The position numbers and the translations under genes are program-made. Shown here piece by piece: positions 45,852 to 54,400 of a stretch of DNA of 64,000 nt. The notes beneath the pieces were generated by a model. It was not told the origin of the DNA and did not search any database. It saw only the letters and a program-made list of their open reading frames with translations. This DNA comes from Nitrobacter sp051535215. GTDB taxonomy: Bacteria > Pseudomonadota > Alphaproteobacteria > Rhizobiales > Xanthobacteraceae. Each line of letters begins with the position of its first letter. The first letter of the stretch is position 1. The stretch spans positions 1 to 64,000 of the forward strand of contig NZ_JBPPLY010000006.1 of assembly GCF_051535215.1 (NCBI RefSeq), in the 5' to 3' direction.

Positions 45852-46280
45852 TCAAGCCGCCAAGGTGTACGCGCGGTTCGGATCGGCGAGCAGAATTTCG
45901 GCAGTCGCCCTCATTCGATCCTGAAATGAGCCGGTGGTTAGGTCCGCTGCGGCCTCAAAGTCCCACCGGTCGCCCGTCGCCTCCGTGCGACCGTCGCGAG
46001 TCACGATGGTGAACTCGAAATAGTCCCGGTGGTGGAACGGCAAGCGCCGGGTGGTGAAGCGCCAAGCTGCCTCCGGGTGGTCACGGAAAAATTCCGCGTC
46101 GCTCTCGCCGCGAACCACGATATGCCACCGACCGTGAAACCTCACGCAAAACGTGCCGGGCTGCACATCGACAGGACGTAAACGACCGCTCTTCAGGAGG
46201 ATGAAATATCGCGGTCGATCGGAATTAGCTTGATGCGCACGGTTGCGCTCGGTATAAGAATGCACTTTCAGAAACTCCAA
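45852..46280 (-). CDS. Hypothetical protein of the replication cluster
   Basis: 142 residues, no signal or membrane segment, rich in aromatic residues and beta-like strands (GTFCVRFHGRWHIVVRGESD, then FHHRDYFEFTIVTRDGRTEA). It ends 3 bases before the primase gene, so it is cotranscribed with it. Function unknown; its position suggests replication or its control. Confidence 0.55.
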   Translation of the reverse strand: MEFLKVHSYTERNRAHQANSDRPRYFILLKSGRLRPVDVQPGTFCVRFHGRWHIVVRGESDAEFFRDHPEAAWRFTTRRLPFHHRDYFEFTIVTRDGRTEATGDRWDFEAAADLTTGSFQDRMRATAEILLADPNRAYTLAA

Positions 46281-46284
46281 GATT

Positions 46285-46323
46285 AGGGTCGCGGCGCTGG
46301 TACGCTTTGCGGCCCTTTTTTTT
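46285..46323 (+). terminator. Terminator-like hairpin facing rightward
   Basis: Stem AGGGTCGC (46285-46292) and GCGGCCCT (46309-46316) with one G-T pair, followed by a run of eight T. It points rightward although the neighbouring genes read leftward, so it may stop antisense or incoming transcription. Confidence 0.6.
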
Positions 46324-46331
46324 GTTTGCGA

Positions 46332-46514
46332 TTACGGCTCAACTCGGCGCGCAGCGCGCCACAATTCTACATCCCTTCGCCGATAGCGAACACCGCCGCC
46401 GGGCAGACGATAGAACGCCGGCCCTGTGCCTTCGCGCCTGTATCGCTGCGCCGTAGGTGGCGACACACGCTCTTCCGCGCAAAATTCTGCGTTGGTTATC
46501 GACTCTTCTGACAT
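46332..46514 (-). CDS. AlpA/Xis-like helix-turn-helix protein
   Basis: 60 residues. SITNAEFCAEERVSPPTAQR and the wing GGGVRYRRRDVELWRAARR match small AlpA-type DNA-binding proteins, which act as excisionases or activators in P4-like elements. It is upstream of the primase cluster in the same direction and behind the TGAAC array at 46545. Confidence 0.7.
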   Translation of the reverse strand: MSEESITNAEFCAEERVSPPTAQRYRREGTGPAFYRLPGGGVRYRRRDVELWRAARRVEP

Positions 46515-46544
46515 TTGTGCTCTCCTTTCTGCGCTACATACACA

Positions 46545-46569
46545 TGAACACTCGTGAACGATGTTGAAC
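46545..46569. promoter_or_regulatory. Three TGAAC repeats at 10-bp spacing
   Basis: TGAAC occurs at 46545, 46555 and 46565, one helical turn apart, about 30 bases upstream of the AlpA-like gene start on the minus strand. This is a probable operator for one of the element's regulators. The core GAAC also recurs in the origin-like cluster at 43691-43825. Confidence 0.5.
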
Positions 46570-46642
46570 AGCCAGATCGAATAGCCCTAAAACGAACTCC
46601 ACCGACCACGCCGCAGAGTGCCGCGTGGGCTCGGAGAAGAAA

Positions 46643-46674
46643 GCGCCCGGCACATGTCCGGGCGCGGTTTTTTT
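46643..46674. terminator. Bidirectional hairpin after the 71-residue gene
   Basis: Perfect stem GCGCCCGG (46643-46650) and CCGGGCGC (46658-46665), with T-run on the plus strand and a weaker T-rich stretch on the minus strand. It lies just beyond the stop of the leftward gene at 46678. Confidence 0.65.
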
Positions 46675-46677
46675 GAA

Positions 46678-46893
46678 TCAGGCTCTTCCCTGTGCCTCGG
46701 TCGCGATCTTGATCATGGCAGCCGAGGCAAACCGTGCCTGCATTGGGCCAAGTGTCACCTTCTTGCCTCCCGCCGACGCCTTGTCGATTGCACTGCAGAG
46801 GCCGTAGAAAAAATCAAACGGATCATCGAGTGAATTTATTATTTCTGTCGGGTCGCTTTGCAAGAAAGCGCGGTCTATCTTGTCAATGCTCAT
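46678..46893 (-). CDS. Small hypothetical protein (71 residues)
   Basis: 71 residues from ATG 46893, with AAGGAG just upstream. DDPFDFFYGLCSAIDKASAG and MQARFASAAMIKIA suggest a compact helical protein. An in-frame start 36 bases upstream would run into the 77-base intergenic module. Unrecognised. Confidence 0.5.
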   Translation of the reverse strand: MSIDKIDRAFLQSDPTEIINSLDDPFDFFYGLCSAIDKASAGGKKVTLGPMQARFASAAMIKIATEAQGRA

Positions 46894-46922
46894 CAGTTGG
46901 TCTCCTTCGGTTTTCGGCCAAC

Positions 46923-46999
46923 AGGCCATCGTTCCGTGCCGAGGTGTTCGGCGCGGTGTGCTGGTGAATTGTCGGGGAGGGTGCCCGCCCGGAGGCGGG
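46923..46999. repeat. 77-bp intergenic module, copy B
   Basis: It starts AGGCCATCGTTC, has a GCCGA...TTCGGCGCG hairpin, and ends in GCCCGCCCGGAGGCGGG. The same order and the same 77-base length occur at 47220-47296. It separates two small leftward genes: the hairpin end follows a stop and the ATCGTTC end precedes a start. Confidence 0.7.
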
Positions 47000-47008
47000 T
47001 CGGGAGTT

Positions 47009-47197
47009 CTAGACCGCTTCCGCCGTGAGTTGCTGCAAATAAGCGGCCAATGCTCGCCTAGCTACGCGGGGCTGGCAATGCTCGCACTTGCAAGCCTCCG
47101 TAGCGTCCACGTCGGCGATAAGATCGCGCACAACGGCCGCTTCGCGCTTCAAGAACTTTGCTCGATTCTTCGTAGCGATATTTACGATGTTGGTCAT
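47009..47197 (-). CDS. Small protein with CxCxxC motif
   Basis: 62 residues. Basic N-terminal helix TNIVNIATKNRAKFLKREAA, then CKCEHCQPR, a possible small metal site with three cysteines. AAGGA precedes the ATG. It lies between the two 77-base modules. Function unknown. Confidence 0.5.
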   Translation of the reverse strand: MTNIVNIATKNRAKFLKREAAVVRDLIADVDATEACKCEHCQPRVARRALAAYLQQLTAEAV

Positions 47198-47219
47198 AGT
47201 TCAGTCCTTCTTTTGGTAT

Positions 47220-47296
47220 AGGCCATCGTTCACGCCGAACCATTCGGCGCGTTGATAAAGACTTCGAATTTTCCGGTTTGCCCGCCCGGAGGCGGG
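47220..47296. repeat. 77-bp intergenic module, copy A
   Basis: Partner of the module at 46923-46999, with identical ends (AGGCCATCGTTC and GCCCGCCCGGAGGCGGG), a perfect CGCCGAACCATTCGGCG hairpin in between, and the same length, though the middle has diverged. It lies between the AlpA-like gene at 47338 and the CxCxxC gene. Confidence 0.7.
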
Positions 47297-47337
47297 GATG
47301 TGGTTAGGCGAGCGCGGTGTCTACCATCGGGCCTCCC

Positions 47338-47544
47338 TCACGCCGCACGCCTGGCGATGCCAGCGCCGACCATGCGGTTGCGAAACTCCTCGATCTCATT
47401 GGCATCCCAATAGCGGCGGCTCCGAATGACGGTGGGTTGCGGAAAGCCAAGCGACTCGTCTTGAAGCCAGCGCCAAATGGTCATCTGACTGACTCCTCCG
47501 AATAGGGCACGAACTTCTTTGGCGGGCATAAGATGCGCAGTCAC
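47338..47544 (-). CDS. AlpA-family excisionase/transcriptional regulator
   Basis: 68 residues. AKEVRALFGGVSQMTIWRWL then RSRRYWDANEIEEFRNRMV is a clear AlpA-type helix-turn-helix plus wing. In P4-like elements AlpA drives integrase expression or excision. It sits two genes after the integrase, the usual relation. Confidence 0.8.
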   Translation of the reverse strand: MTAHLMPAKEVRALFGGVSQMTIWRWLQDESLGFPQPTVIRSRRYWDANEIEEFRNRMVGAGIARRAA

Positions 47545-47611
47545 GACGTTTTCTCCGTTGCGAAATGTGATGAACGGAAGCTAACGAGGAGCGAGAGCGT
47601 TGAGAAGTAAC

Positions 47612-48355
47612 TCAGGTCGCTGTCCTAGTTACCCCACCTTTCTTCTCGCAAATCCAAGCATTTAACGCCTCTTCGGCCTCAATTTCTGCGGCCTCAGCAT
47701 CTCCCGTAAGAAAATCCTTCCGAAATTTCCGGCCGATGCGTTTTGCATTATCAAAACGAAAAACCCCGTCCTCTTCCTCTACGTCCTTCAGCCTTTTGTT
47801 CATTGCCTTTTTGTTTTTAGCTTTTTTGCTCTCGGCCCTTTTGCTCTTAGCCGGTTTGCTCTTAGCGTTTTTCTTCTTAGCTTCTTCGATGGCAGCTTTG
47901 GCCTCTTCGATGGCTTTTTCGACGGCCAAGTCTTCGGTCAGTCCGCCCTTGCGCAGTTCGTGGATACGAAGCGCAAGCGAGATGTCCCGGTCCCAGAGAA
48001 AGAGTTGCTCCGCCAGGCCGGTTAATCCGCGTCGTGTCTTGCCCTTCGCTTTCTTTGGCGAAGTATCCCAAAGAGCGCCGGCAACATCTGCGTTGATTAG
48101 TGTCCCGGTATTGCCATCCAGCGCCTCGATCGCCAGGTTGGCAATCTGTGCAGCGAAACCGTTGATCTCATCCGCAACAGGTTGCGGAGCGGGCATTCCC
48201 CATTTCTGAGCCAGGTACCAGCAGAGCCATGCCGCAGCCGGATTGTGCGTATCTTGAAAGAGAGCGGATAAGCGGGCAAGGTCGCCGCGCATCAATGAGA
48301 GGCGAAGATTGCCCGTTGGTTCTAAATCGACTTTTTCGGCCCACGTTCCGAACAT
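47612..48355 (-). CDS. Hypothetical protein with Lys/Ala/Ser repeat linker
   Basis: 247 residues. A helical N-terminal domain (about 15-110, LSALFQDTHNPAAAWLCWYL) is joined by a Lys/Ala/Ser repeat stretch (about 160-190, NAKSKPAKSKRAESKKAKNK) to an acidic C-terminal helix region (AEAAEIEAEEALNAWI). The linker resembles those of chromatin-like proteins. GGAGG precedes the ATG. It begins 15 bases after the integrase stop, so it is cotranscribed. Not recognised. Confidence 0.6.
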   Translation of the reverse strand: MFGTWAEKVDLEPTGNLRLSLMRGDLARLSALFQDTHNPAAAWLCWYLAQKWGMPAPQPVADEINGFAAQIANLAIEALDGNTGTLINADVAGALWDTSPKKAKGKTRRGLTGLAEQLFLWDRDISLALRIHELRKGGLTEDLAVEKAIEEAKAAIEEAKKKNAKSKPAKSKRAESKKAKNKKAMNKRLKDVEEEDGVFRFDNAKRIGRKFRKDFLTGDAEAAEIEAEEALNAWICEKKGGVTRTAT

Positions 48356-48370
48356 GTGAGATTACCTCCG

Positions 48371-49702
48371 TTACACTTCGGCCTTAAGCCGCACGACATT
48401 CGACTCGCGTTCCGACGTCAGGCTCGCAACGTGGTCTGCCCACAGGTTGAGGGCGTGACGCTTCTCGGCGAGAAAATCATGGCGCTGATACACGCCGACA
48501 ATCCCGGCGAAGGTGCCGGAAACATGATTCAAGACCTTCTCTGTGACGGCCACCGCGACGCCGAGTCGTGCCATGCCCGACGCCATTGTCCGCCGTAGGT
48601 CGTGAATCCGCCAAGGCGCGACCTCAACGACATCCCCATCGCGCTTTTTCGCTTCCTTGCGCGCGACTTCTGCTATGGCTTTGTCTAAATGCCCTTTGGC
48701 TTTGGAGAATCCCGAGACCGGCGTTTTGCCGGTGGTGGTTAGGACAAATGGCGAGTCCACAATCTTCTCGACGCCATTGACCGTGGCTGCGATTTGCACC
48801 CTCGGAAGGTCGCGCAGAATCGCTACGGCAGCAGGGGGCAGGGGAATGATATGCTCTCGGTTGTTCTTCGCCCGCGCTGCCGGGAGTTTCCAAAGGGACT
48901 TGTCCAGATCGACTTCAGTCCAAACCATGCCCGCGACTTCATCCCGCCGCTGCCCCGTTAAGATCAGCAATCGATAGAGTGCCCGCCACATCCAATCCAT
49001 CTGGTCCAGCGCGAGCATAACCAGCCGCAATTCGTCATCGGACAAGACGTGATCCCGCGCGACCTCAACCGTCACCGGCTTGGTGCGCTCGAACGGATTA
49101 TTCTCAATCAGCGCCTTATCGACACACCAGCCAAAGAATGTCCGGGTGAACGCGCGTACCCGGTTCGCGTGGACTGGCGCTCCACGATCCTTGATTGCGT
49201 CGATTAGTTTAATGGCGTCGGTACGGTCGATATCGTCAACACGTCGCTTCGCCCATGGGCTCAATTCCTTGGTCAGGAGCCGCTTGAGTTCCGGCCCGGA
49301 CTTCATCGCGTTGACCTTGTCGCGGTAGTAACGATCAAGGACAAGCGCGACCGTATCGTCTCGCCGCCGGGCTTCTTTTTCTTCAGCCTCAATCCGCGCC
49401 ATCTCAGTTTTACGAACGGCGCGCTTCTGGTCCGCAGGGTCACCACCGGTAGAACGCAGACGCCGCGCGTCGTTCGCAGCGTCGCGTGCCTGCTGCAGTG
49501 TGAGCGCGCCGGGTCCGGCGGCGCGGCCCAGCGTGAGTTTTACGCGCTGACCATCCGAACGCTCATAGCGAAAGGCCCAACTTTTCGCACCGGACGGCTG
49601 GACAACCAATCTGAGTCCGGGCTGCAACGAGTCCGCGATCTCGTATCGCGAGGCGCGTGTTGTTGCCTTCGCAACGAAAGGGGCTGTAAGTCTCTCAGGC
49701 AT
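48371..49702 (-). CDS. int: P4-type tyrosine integrase
   Basis: 443 residues. The N-terminal DUF4102 arm-binding domain (about 1-90) has SWAFRYERSDGQRVKLTLGR. Catalytic residues are all present: Arg252 in LTGQRRDEV, His367 and Arg370 in IHDLRRT, His393 in LNHVSG, and Tyr405 in GVYQRHD. It catalyses site-specific insertion into, and with Xis excision from, tRNA-Pro. It lies 174 bases from attR, at the end of the element away from the intact tRNA. Confidence 0.95.
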   Translation of the reverse strand: MPERLTAPFVAKATTRASRYEIADSLQPGLRLVVQPSGAKSWAFRYERSDGQRVKLTLGRAAGPGALTLQQARDAANDARRLRSTGGDPADQKRAVRKTEMARIEAEEKEARRRDDTVALVLDRYYRDKVNAMKSGPELKRLLTKELSPWAKRRVDDIDRTDAIKLIDAIKDRGAPVHANRVRAFTRTFFGWCVDKALIENNPFERTKPVTVEVARDHVLSDDELRLVMLALDQMDWMWRALYRLLILTGQRRDEVAGMVWTEVDLDKSLWKLPAARAKNNREHIIPLPPAAVAILRDLPRVQIAATVNGVEKIVDSPFVLTTTGKTPVSGFSKAKGHLDKAIAEVARKEAKKRDGDVVEVAPWRIHDLRRTMASGMARLGVAVAVTEKVLNHVSGTFAGIVGVYQRHDFLAEKRHALNLWADHVASLTSERESNVVRLKAEV

Positions 49703-49821
49703 CAGGAGGTCGCTCGGGGTGTGGGCTGGGGTGTGGGTAAATGGTCGTTATGGAGCGTTTTGCTCTGTGACCTAACTAGCCCGAACCAACAGAATAAGCA
49801 ACTGAAATATCTAGATTTTTA

Positions 49822-49861
49822 ATCCGTTCGCATCCGTTGAAAGTAACGGATGGTGACGGAT
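49822..49861. promoter_or_regulatory. Right array of ATCCGTT sites in inverted pairs
   Basis: ATCCGTT at 49822 and 49832, then the complement AACGGAT at 49845 and GACGGAT at 49855: two pairs, each at 10-base spacing, facing each other. They match the left array at 24274-24331 and lie between the integrase start and attR, where arm sites are expected. Confidence 0.65.
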
Positions 49862-49876
49862 AGTTTTGGACAATCT

Positions 49877-49928
49877 CTAGTCTGGGAGACTAGGGGTCGG
49901 AGGTTCAAATCCTCTCGCTCCGACCAAT
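49877..49928 (+). repeat. attR: 52-bp direct repeat of tRNA-Pro 3' part
   Basis: An exact copy of 24130-24181. It contains the anticodon stem to CCA portion only, so there is no second functional tRNA here. Confidence 0.95.
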
Positions 49929-50159
49929 CAATCCGGCTTCTTCGTCATCGGACCGGACGTATTGGATCGGTTGTTGGAGTCGGTTCTCACCACCACCATG
50001 CCGGATCACGAGCGCCGATCGATGCCGGCGGAAAACCATACACATTTCCACGCCGGCTCGCGTGAAAGCGCATGCAAACCGGTGCTCAGCTTGCCGCCGA
50101 ATATTGATTCTCGTCTCCGGTCGCATCATACTTGCATGAATATCACCGATGGAGTCGTT

Positions 50160-50402
50160 ATGACCTTTTTCCGCCGCGCTCTGATCCTGGCCGCGTTTGC
50201 TGCGGCATTTGCCATTCCGGGCGGACGCGCTCATGCATTCGGCGACGTGCCGTACAATTATTTCGATCCTGCCGTCGATGTCGGATGCTGGAAGTGGAAT
50301 TGGCAACAGCATGCCAATTACGACGTTTGCCCGGTCTATGTGCATCCCAAGTCGTACATGTATCCGCGCCGTGCCCACGCGGTTCTCCGCACCAAGGGCT
50401 GA
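50160..50402 (+). CDS. Small exported protein
   Basis: 80 residues from ATG 50160 (GGAG 6-9 bases upstream). Signal peptide MTFFRRALILAAFAAAFAIP, cleaved near AHA. The mature part of about 55 residues is aromatic-rich with two cysteines (VGCWKWNWQQHANYDVCPVY), probably one disulfide. An in-frame ATG at 50136 is an alternative. It is the first gene after attR. Not recognised. Confidence 0.6.
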   Translation: MTFFRRALILAAFAAAFAIPGGRAHAFGDVPYNYFDPAVDVGCWKWNWQQHANYDVCPVYVHPKSYMYPRRAHAVLRTKG

Positions 50403-50791
50403 GCGGTTTCAATCGCAGCAAAGACAGGACATCTTGAGCGAATCGTATCTCCGGGCCCGAACCGGGGATAACAGCGGTTCGCGTGAAGGCCGCACTTCGA
50501 TCGATCATCGAGCGCGGGAGGCTTGCAGCCTTTTTCCGCTTCTCATGGCGAAGAAGCGACGCCTTATGATTTGTTTTGATACGTTGTCTTGACGCGAACC
50601 GGTAATCATTCCGGGTCGAGCCCGTCAGCGCCTCGCTCGAAAACGCTCTTTTCGTTTATCGCAAGACAAGAGAGGTCTCTGAAAGGCGATCGCGCCATCT
50701 GCCGTCGCTCAGATGCGGAGTCGCGGCCCTGTAGTCCCGCGACATCCAATGCGTCGTCACGACAGATCGCGACCTTGATCGATTGACGCGT
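50403..50791. other. 389-bp intergenic gap with AACCGGT-core repeat, copy E
   Basis: Between 50588 and 50648 lies GACGCGAACCGGTAATC, about 25 unrelated bases, then CGCTCGAAAACGCTC, i.e. the two ends of the dispersed repeat pushed apart by an insertion (compare 24040). No gene or clear promoter otherwise. Confidence 0.5.
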
Positions 50792-51175
50792 TTACGGCGT
50801 GGTGACGGTGCAGGCGACCGAACTGTACTTGCCGAAATTCAGGATCGCGTTTTCGCGCAGCCCGTCGAGCCAGATGTTGCGGCCGGCATAACGATAGCCG
50901 ACGCCCATCGGAACGAGACGAACGTAAGCGGGGCGATTCGGCCCGGTGTGAAGGGTCGCCGTTACAATGTCGCCCGCGAGACTCACAGCGATCGGACATA
51001 TCGGGTATTGCCGACCGTTCTCGCAACTCAGGACGATGTCAGAACAGCCGCCAAGAACTGCGCCGCTGGGCGGCACGATACCGAGATCCGCCGCTTGCGC
51101 GGGGACCTGACCGCCGAGAGAGAGAATCCCTGCAATTACCAAATATTTGAAATCAAAACGTTTTTTTATTGACAT
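50792..51175 (-). CDS. Exported protein of unknown function
   Basis: 127 residues from ATG 51175. Signal peptide KYLVIAGILSLGGQVPAQAA, then a beta-rich mature part with four cysteines (GGCSDIVLSCENGRQYPICP and SVACTVTTP), likely two disulfides. It is divergent from the giant adhesin gene with about 230 bases between starts, so the two could share a control region. Not recognised. Confidence 0.6.
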   Translation of the reverse strand: MSIKKRFDFKYLVIAGILSLGGQVPAQAADLGIVPPSGAVLGGCSDIVLSCENGRQYPICPIAVSLAGDIVTATLHTGPNRPAYVRLVPMGVGYRYAGRNIWLDGLRENAILNFGKYSSVACTVTTP

Positions 51176-51319
51176 GCCCAGCCTCGCGTCAGCGCTGCGC
51201 AATCATCCAGTATGGGCCTTGAACGGTCAATGTGCGTTCTCGCCCAACCGCGCGACAGGGTTGTAAGCGTTGTAATTTAACCACACCCCGAACTGCCTGG
51301 GCATTGCGCGAAAGATTTG

Positions 51320-51350
51320 TTGACGTGTTTCATTGCGGCAAGATTATGAT
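51320..51350 (+). promoter_or_regulatory. Possible promoter of the giant adhesin gene
   Basis: TTGACG at 51320-51325 and TATGAT at 51345-51350 with a long 19-base spacer, 58 bases before the adhesin ATG. The boxes match well but the spacer is longer than optimal. Confidence 0.35.
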
Positions 51351-51407
51351 GGGTAAGATTCAGTTAAATCCATTTGACGGATTTGATTTTTTTTGAGGAC
51401 AAGCGTC

Positions 51408-54400
51408 ATGAACGGACCGTTCCACGTTGCGCAGGCGGATACTTCTGAAGCCGGCGGTGGCGGCGACAAGCAACATCCCCGGATCGTCAAGGTCACCAAG
51501 CCATACGGCGACCAGTCCGTCGTGGTGTCGCTGAGCTACGACGGAAGCGTCAGGGCGGACCTCTCGTCGATTGCGAGCGAAAAGATCACGCTGGTTCATA
51601 TCGGCGAAAAGCTGATCATCCTGTTCGACAATCATTCGACGGTCACGCTCGAACCGTTCTTCGACAGCACCGGCAAGCCGCTGCATGACATCACCGTCGA
51701 AGTGGCGCCCGGCCGCGATATCACCAGCGCGGAATTCGCGACGCTGTTTCCGGTCACCGACGATCCGTCGGTGCTTCCGGCTGCTGGCAACGGCAATGGC
51801 GGCGGCGCGCAGGCGTCCGGCGCCAACTTCACGTCGGTCGGCATCGATCCGCTGGCTCCGGGTAATCCGATTCCGCTGCTTGGCCAGGAAGAACTGCCCA
51901 ACTTCGTTATCAACGATATCCCGACGTCCGGATTCATCAACGACAGACCGAGGGCTCTCACCAACGATGCGCTGATCTTCGACGAAGACGGTCTTCCCGG
52001 CGGCAACAAGGGCGGCATCGGCGACTATGACCAGAGCGGCAACGGTCCCATCTTCGCGATGGGCACGCTCGCCCACGATTACCGTCACGACGCCGATGGC
52101 GCGCATGAGTCGACGCTGCTTCTCGGAACGGGAGCACCGAGCGGGTTCACCTACAAGCTGTCCGACGACGGTCTGGTCCTGACGGTCAGCCAGATACAGA
52201 ACGGCAGCAGTGTCGACGTTCTGCGGATCACGCTGAGCGACCGCATCAGCGGTCAATACACGCTCCAGCAGCTTCACGCGATCGATCATGCTCCGGGCGG
52301 CAACGAGAACGACCAGGTCTTCACGTTCCGCTATCGCGTCACCGACAGCAACGGCGATACGGCCGACGGCTCGCTGAAGCTGACCGTCAACGACGACAGT
52401 CCGGTTACGACCAAAAACGAGTCGGTCACTTTCGATGAAGACGCGCTCGGCGGCAATCTCGGCGGGGTGGGCGATTACCACGAGGGCGATAACGGTCCGA
52501 TCACCGCGACGGGGACGCTTTCGCACAGCTATGGCTCAGACGGTGCGGGCACGTTGTTGCTGAGCGCGAACGGCGCGCCGGAAGGATTCCACTACTCGAT
52601 CAATTCCTCGGGGACGGTATTGACCGTCAGCCAGATGCAGAACGGCTCGTCGGTGGACGTTATCCAGGTCAGCCTGACCGATCGTTTCTCCGGCAACTAT
52701 ACCGTCAAACAACTGCACGCGATCCAGCACGAGTCGGGCCACGACGAAAACAATCAGGACTTCAACTTCACCTACGTCGTCACCGATCACGACGGCGACA
52801 GCGCCACCGGCACATTGTCGCTTACCGTCAACGACGACACGCCGACCATCGATGTCGGGGTGAATCAGAACTCGGAAGGCGGCCGTTGGACTCTGACGCT
52901 CGACGAGTCGATCGGCGGTGATCGCGGCGGCAACGGCAACGGAGCGAGCGACGACGTCGGTTCGAACAAGACGCCCGATCCCAGCGGAACCGATCCGATC
53001 GGCGAAGTGACGAGCCGGCAGTTCGATCTCGAAGATCTGTTCACGATCTCGAAGAGCGGCGGAGCGGACGGCGAGAAGTCGGTGACCTACGCCTATTCGC
53101 TATCGCTGTCCGGCGCGAGCGAAAACACCGGAGTCGCCACCACGCTTCGCGTGACGGACGGAGCCGCCCATTATCCGAACGATACCATCTATCTCTTCAA
53201 GGTCAGCGATACCGAGATCGTGGGCCGGGTCGGCAACGATCCCAATGGAGCCATCGCGCTGCGGATCACCCTGACCGATCCGGGCGACATCGACAACGGC
53301 AAGATCGTCATCGACCAGTACATGGCGATCGACCACGGTATCGACGGCAACGATTTCGATTCGACCCAGTTGCTGAAACTGGTCGGCGAGAATGCCAGCC
53401 TCGGCGTCACCCTGACGGGTGTCATCACTGATGGCGATAACGACCAGGCGACTTCCTCGGCGACGGCGGTTCTTGCAGATAACGAACACTCCCGCATCGC
53501 CATCGAGGATGACGGTCCGAGCGTGCGCGTGTCGATCGATCGGCATTTCGGGATCACGATCGACGAAACGCCGGGCAATCAGAACGATGACGTGACGGGT
53601 CCGCTGCATGTCTTCGACAGTGTTGCGAATCGGGGTGACGATCCGCACGAGCCGGGCCCGGTTCTGGCTTACGCGCGCAGCGACGGAGCGGCCGTCACGG
53701 TTTCCGCCGTGTTCGGCACCGACGGTCCGTGGCACGGAAGCGTTTCCCAGGCGACCTCATACGGGCTTTCGGTCATCAACGGTACCGATTCGGGCTTGGC
53801 CACGACAGAAGGGCGCGAAATCTTCCTGTTCAAGGAAGGCGACCTGATCGTCGGCCGCTACGATTCGCCCACCGACGGCAACACGACCGTCAACGGCAAC
53901 GATCCAGCGGCTTTCGCGATCGCGATCGACCCGAACACGGGCGTCGTGTCGATCGTTCAGTACGTTTCGATCAAGCATCCGGACACGCATGACAACGACG
54001 ATCGGGTGGCGCTGAACGGCAAAACGGTTTCCGTCGTTGTGACGGTGACGGACGGCGACGGCGACCAGGCGTCGGGCTCGGCGGATATTTCGACGGCGAT
54101 CCACTTCGATGACGACGGTCCGAAGATAACGGGCCGCGCGATTTCCGAGACGGTCGACGAGGACGATATCAAAACTCCGTACGCCACGGGGACCAGTCCG
54201 AACGACGGCAACGGCGACGGATCCTACACCGACAGCCCGTCCGACAACGGATCGGGGCCGGCGGACGTGTTCGGCACGCTGGCCGGCCACGTCGATTTCG
54301 GCGCGGACGGCCCCGGCGCCAACGCCTATTCGTTCACGTCCAACGCGACCGCGGCGATGGCGGGTCTCAATCTGACGTCGCACGGCCAAAATTTGCACTA

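Larger units (their letters stand above)
24130..49928. mobile_element. 25.8-kb integrated element in tRNA-Pro (satellite-like or remnant phage)
   Basis: It is bounded by perfect 52-bp direct repeats of the tRNA 3' part, with a P4-type integrase just inside the right end. It carries two Xis/AlpA-like proteins, primase-polymerase plus RepA-type helicase, an origin-like repeat cluster, a phage tail assembly chaperone and tape measure gene, and assorted cargo. No capsid, portal, terminase or lysis gene was recognised. No conjugation genes were seen either. The left part is visibly AT-richer than the flanking chromosome, and several genes there are broken, suggesting old and repeated acquisition. 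Confidence 0.92.

Noticed and set aside
24130..49928. Complete prophage
   Set aside because: No terminase, portal, capsid, baseplate, holin or lysin was found among the genes; only tail chaperone and tape measure are phage structural.
24130..49928. Integrative conjugative element
   Set aside because: No relaxase, coupling protein or type IV secretion genes are present.
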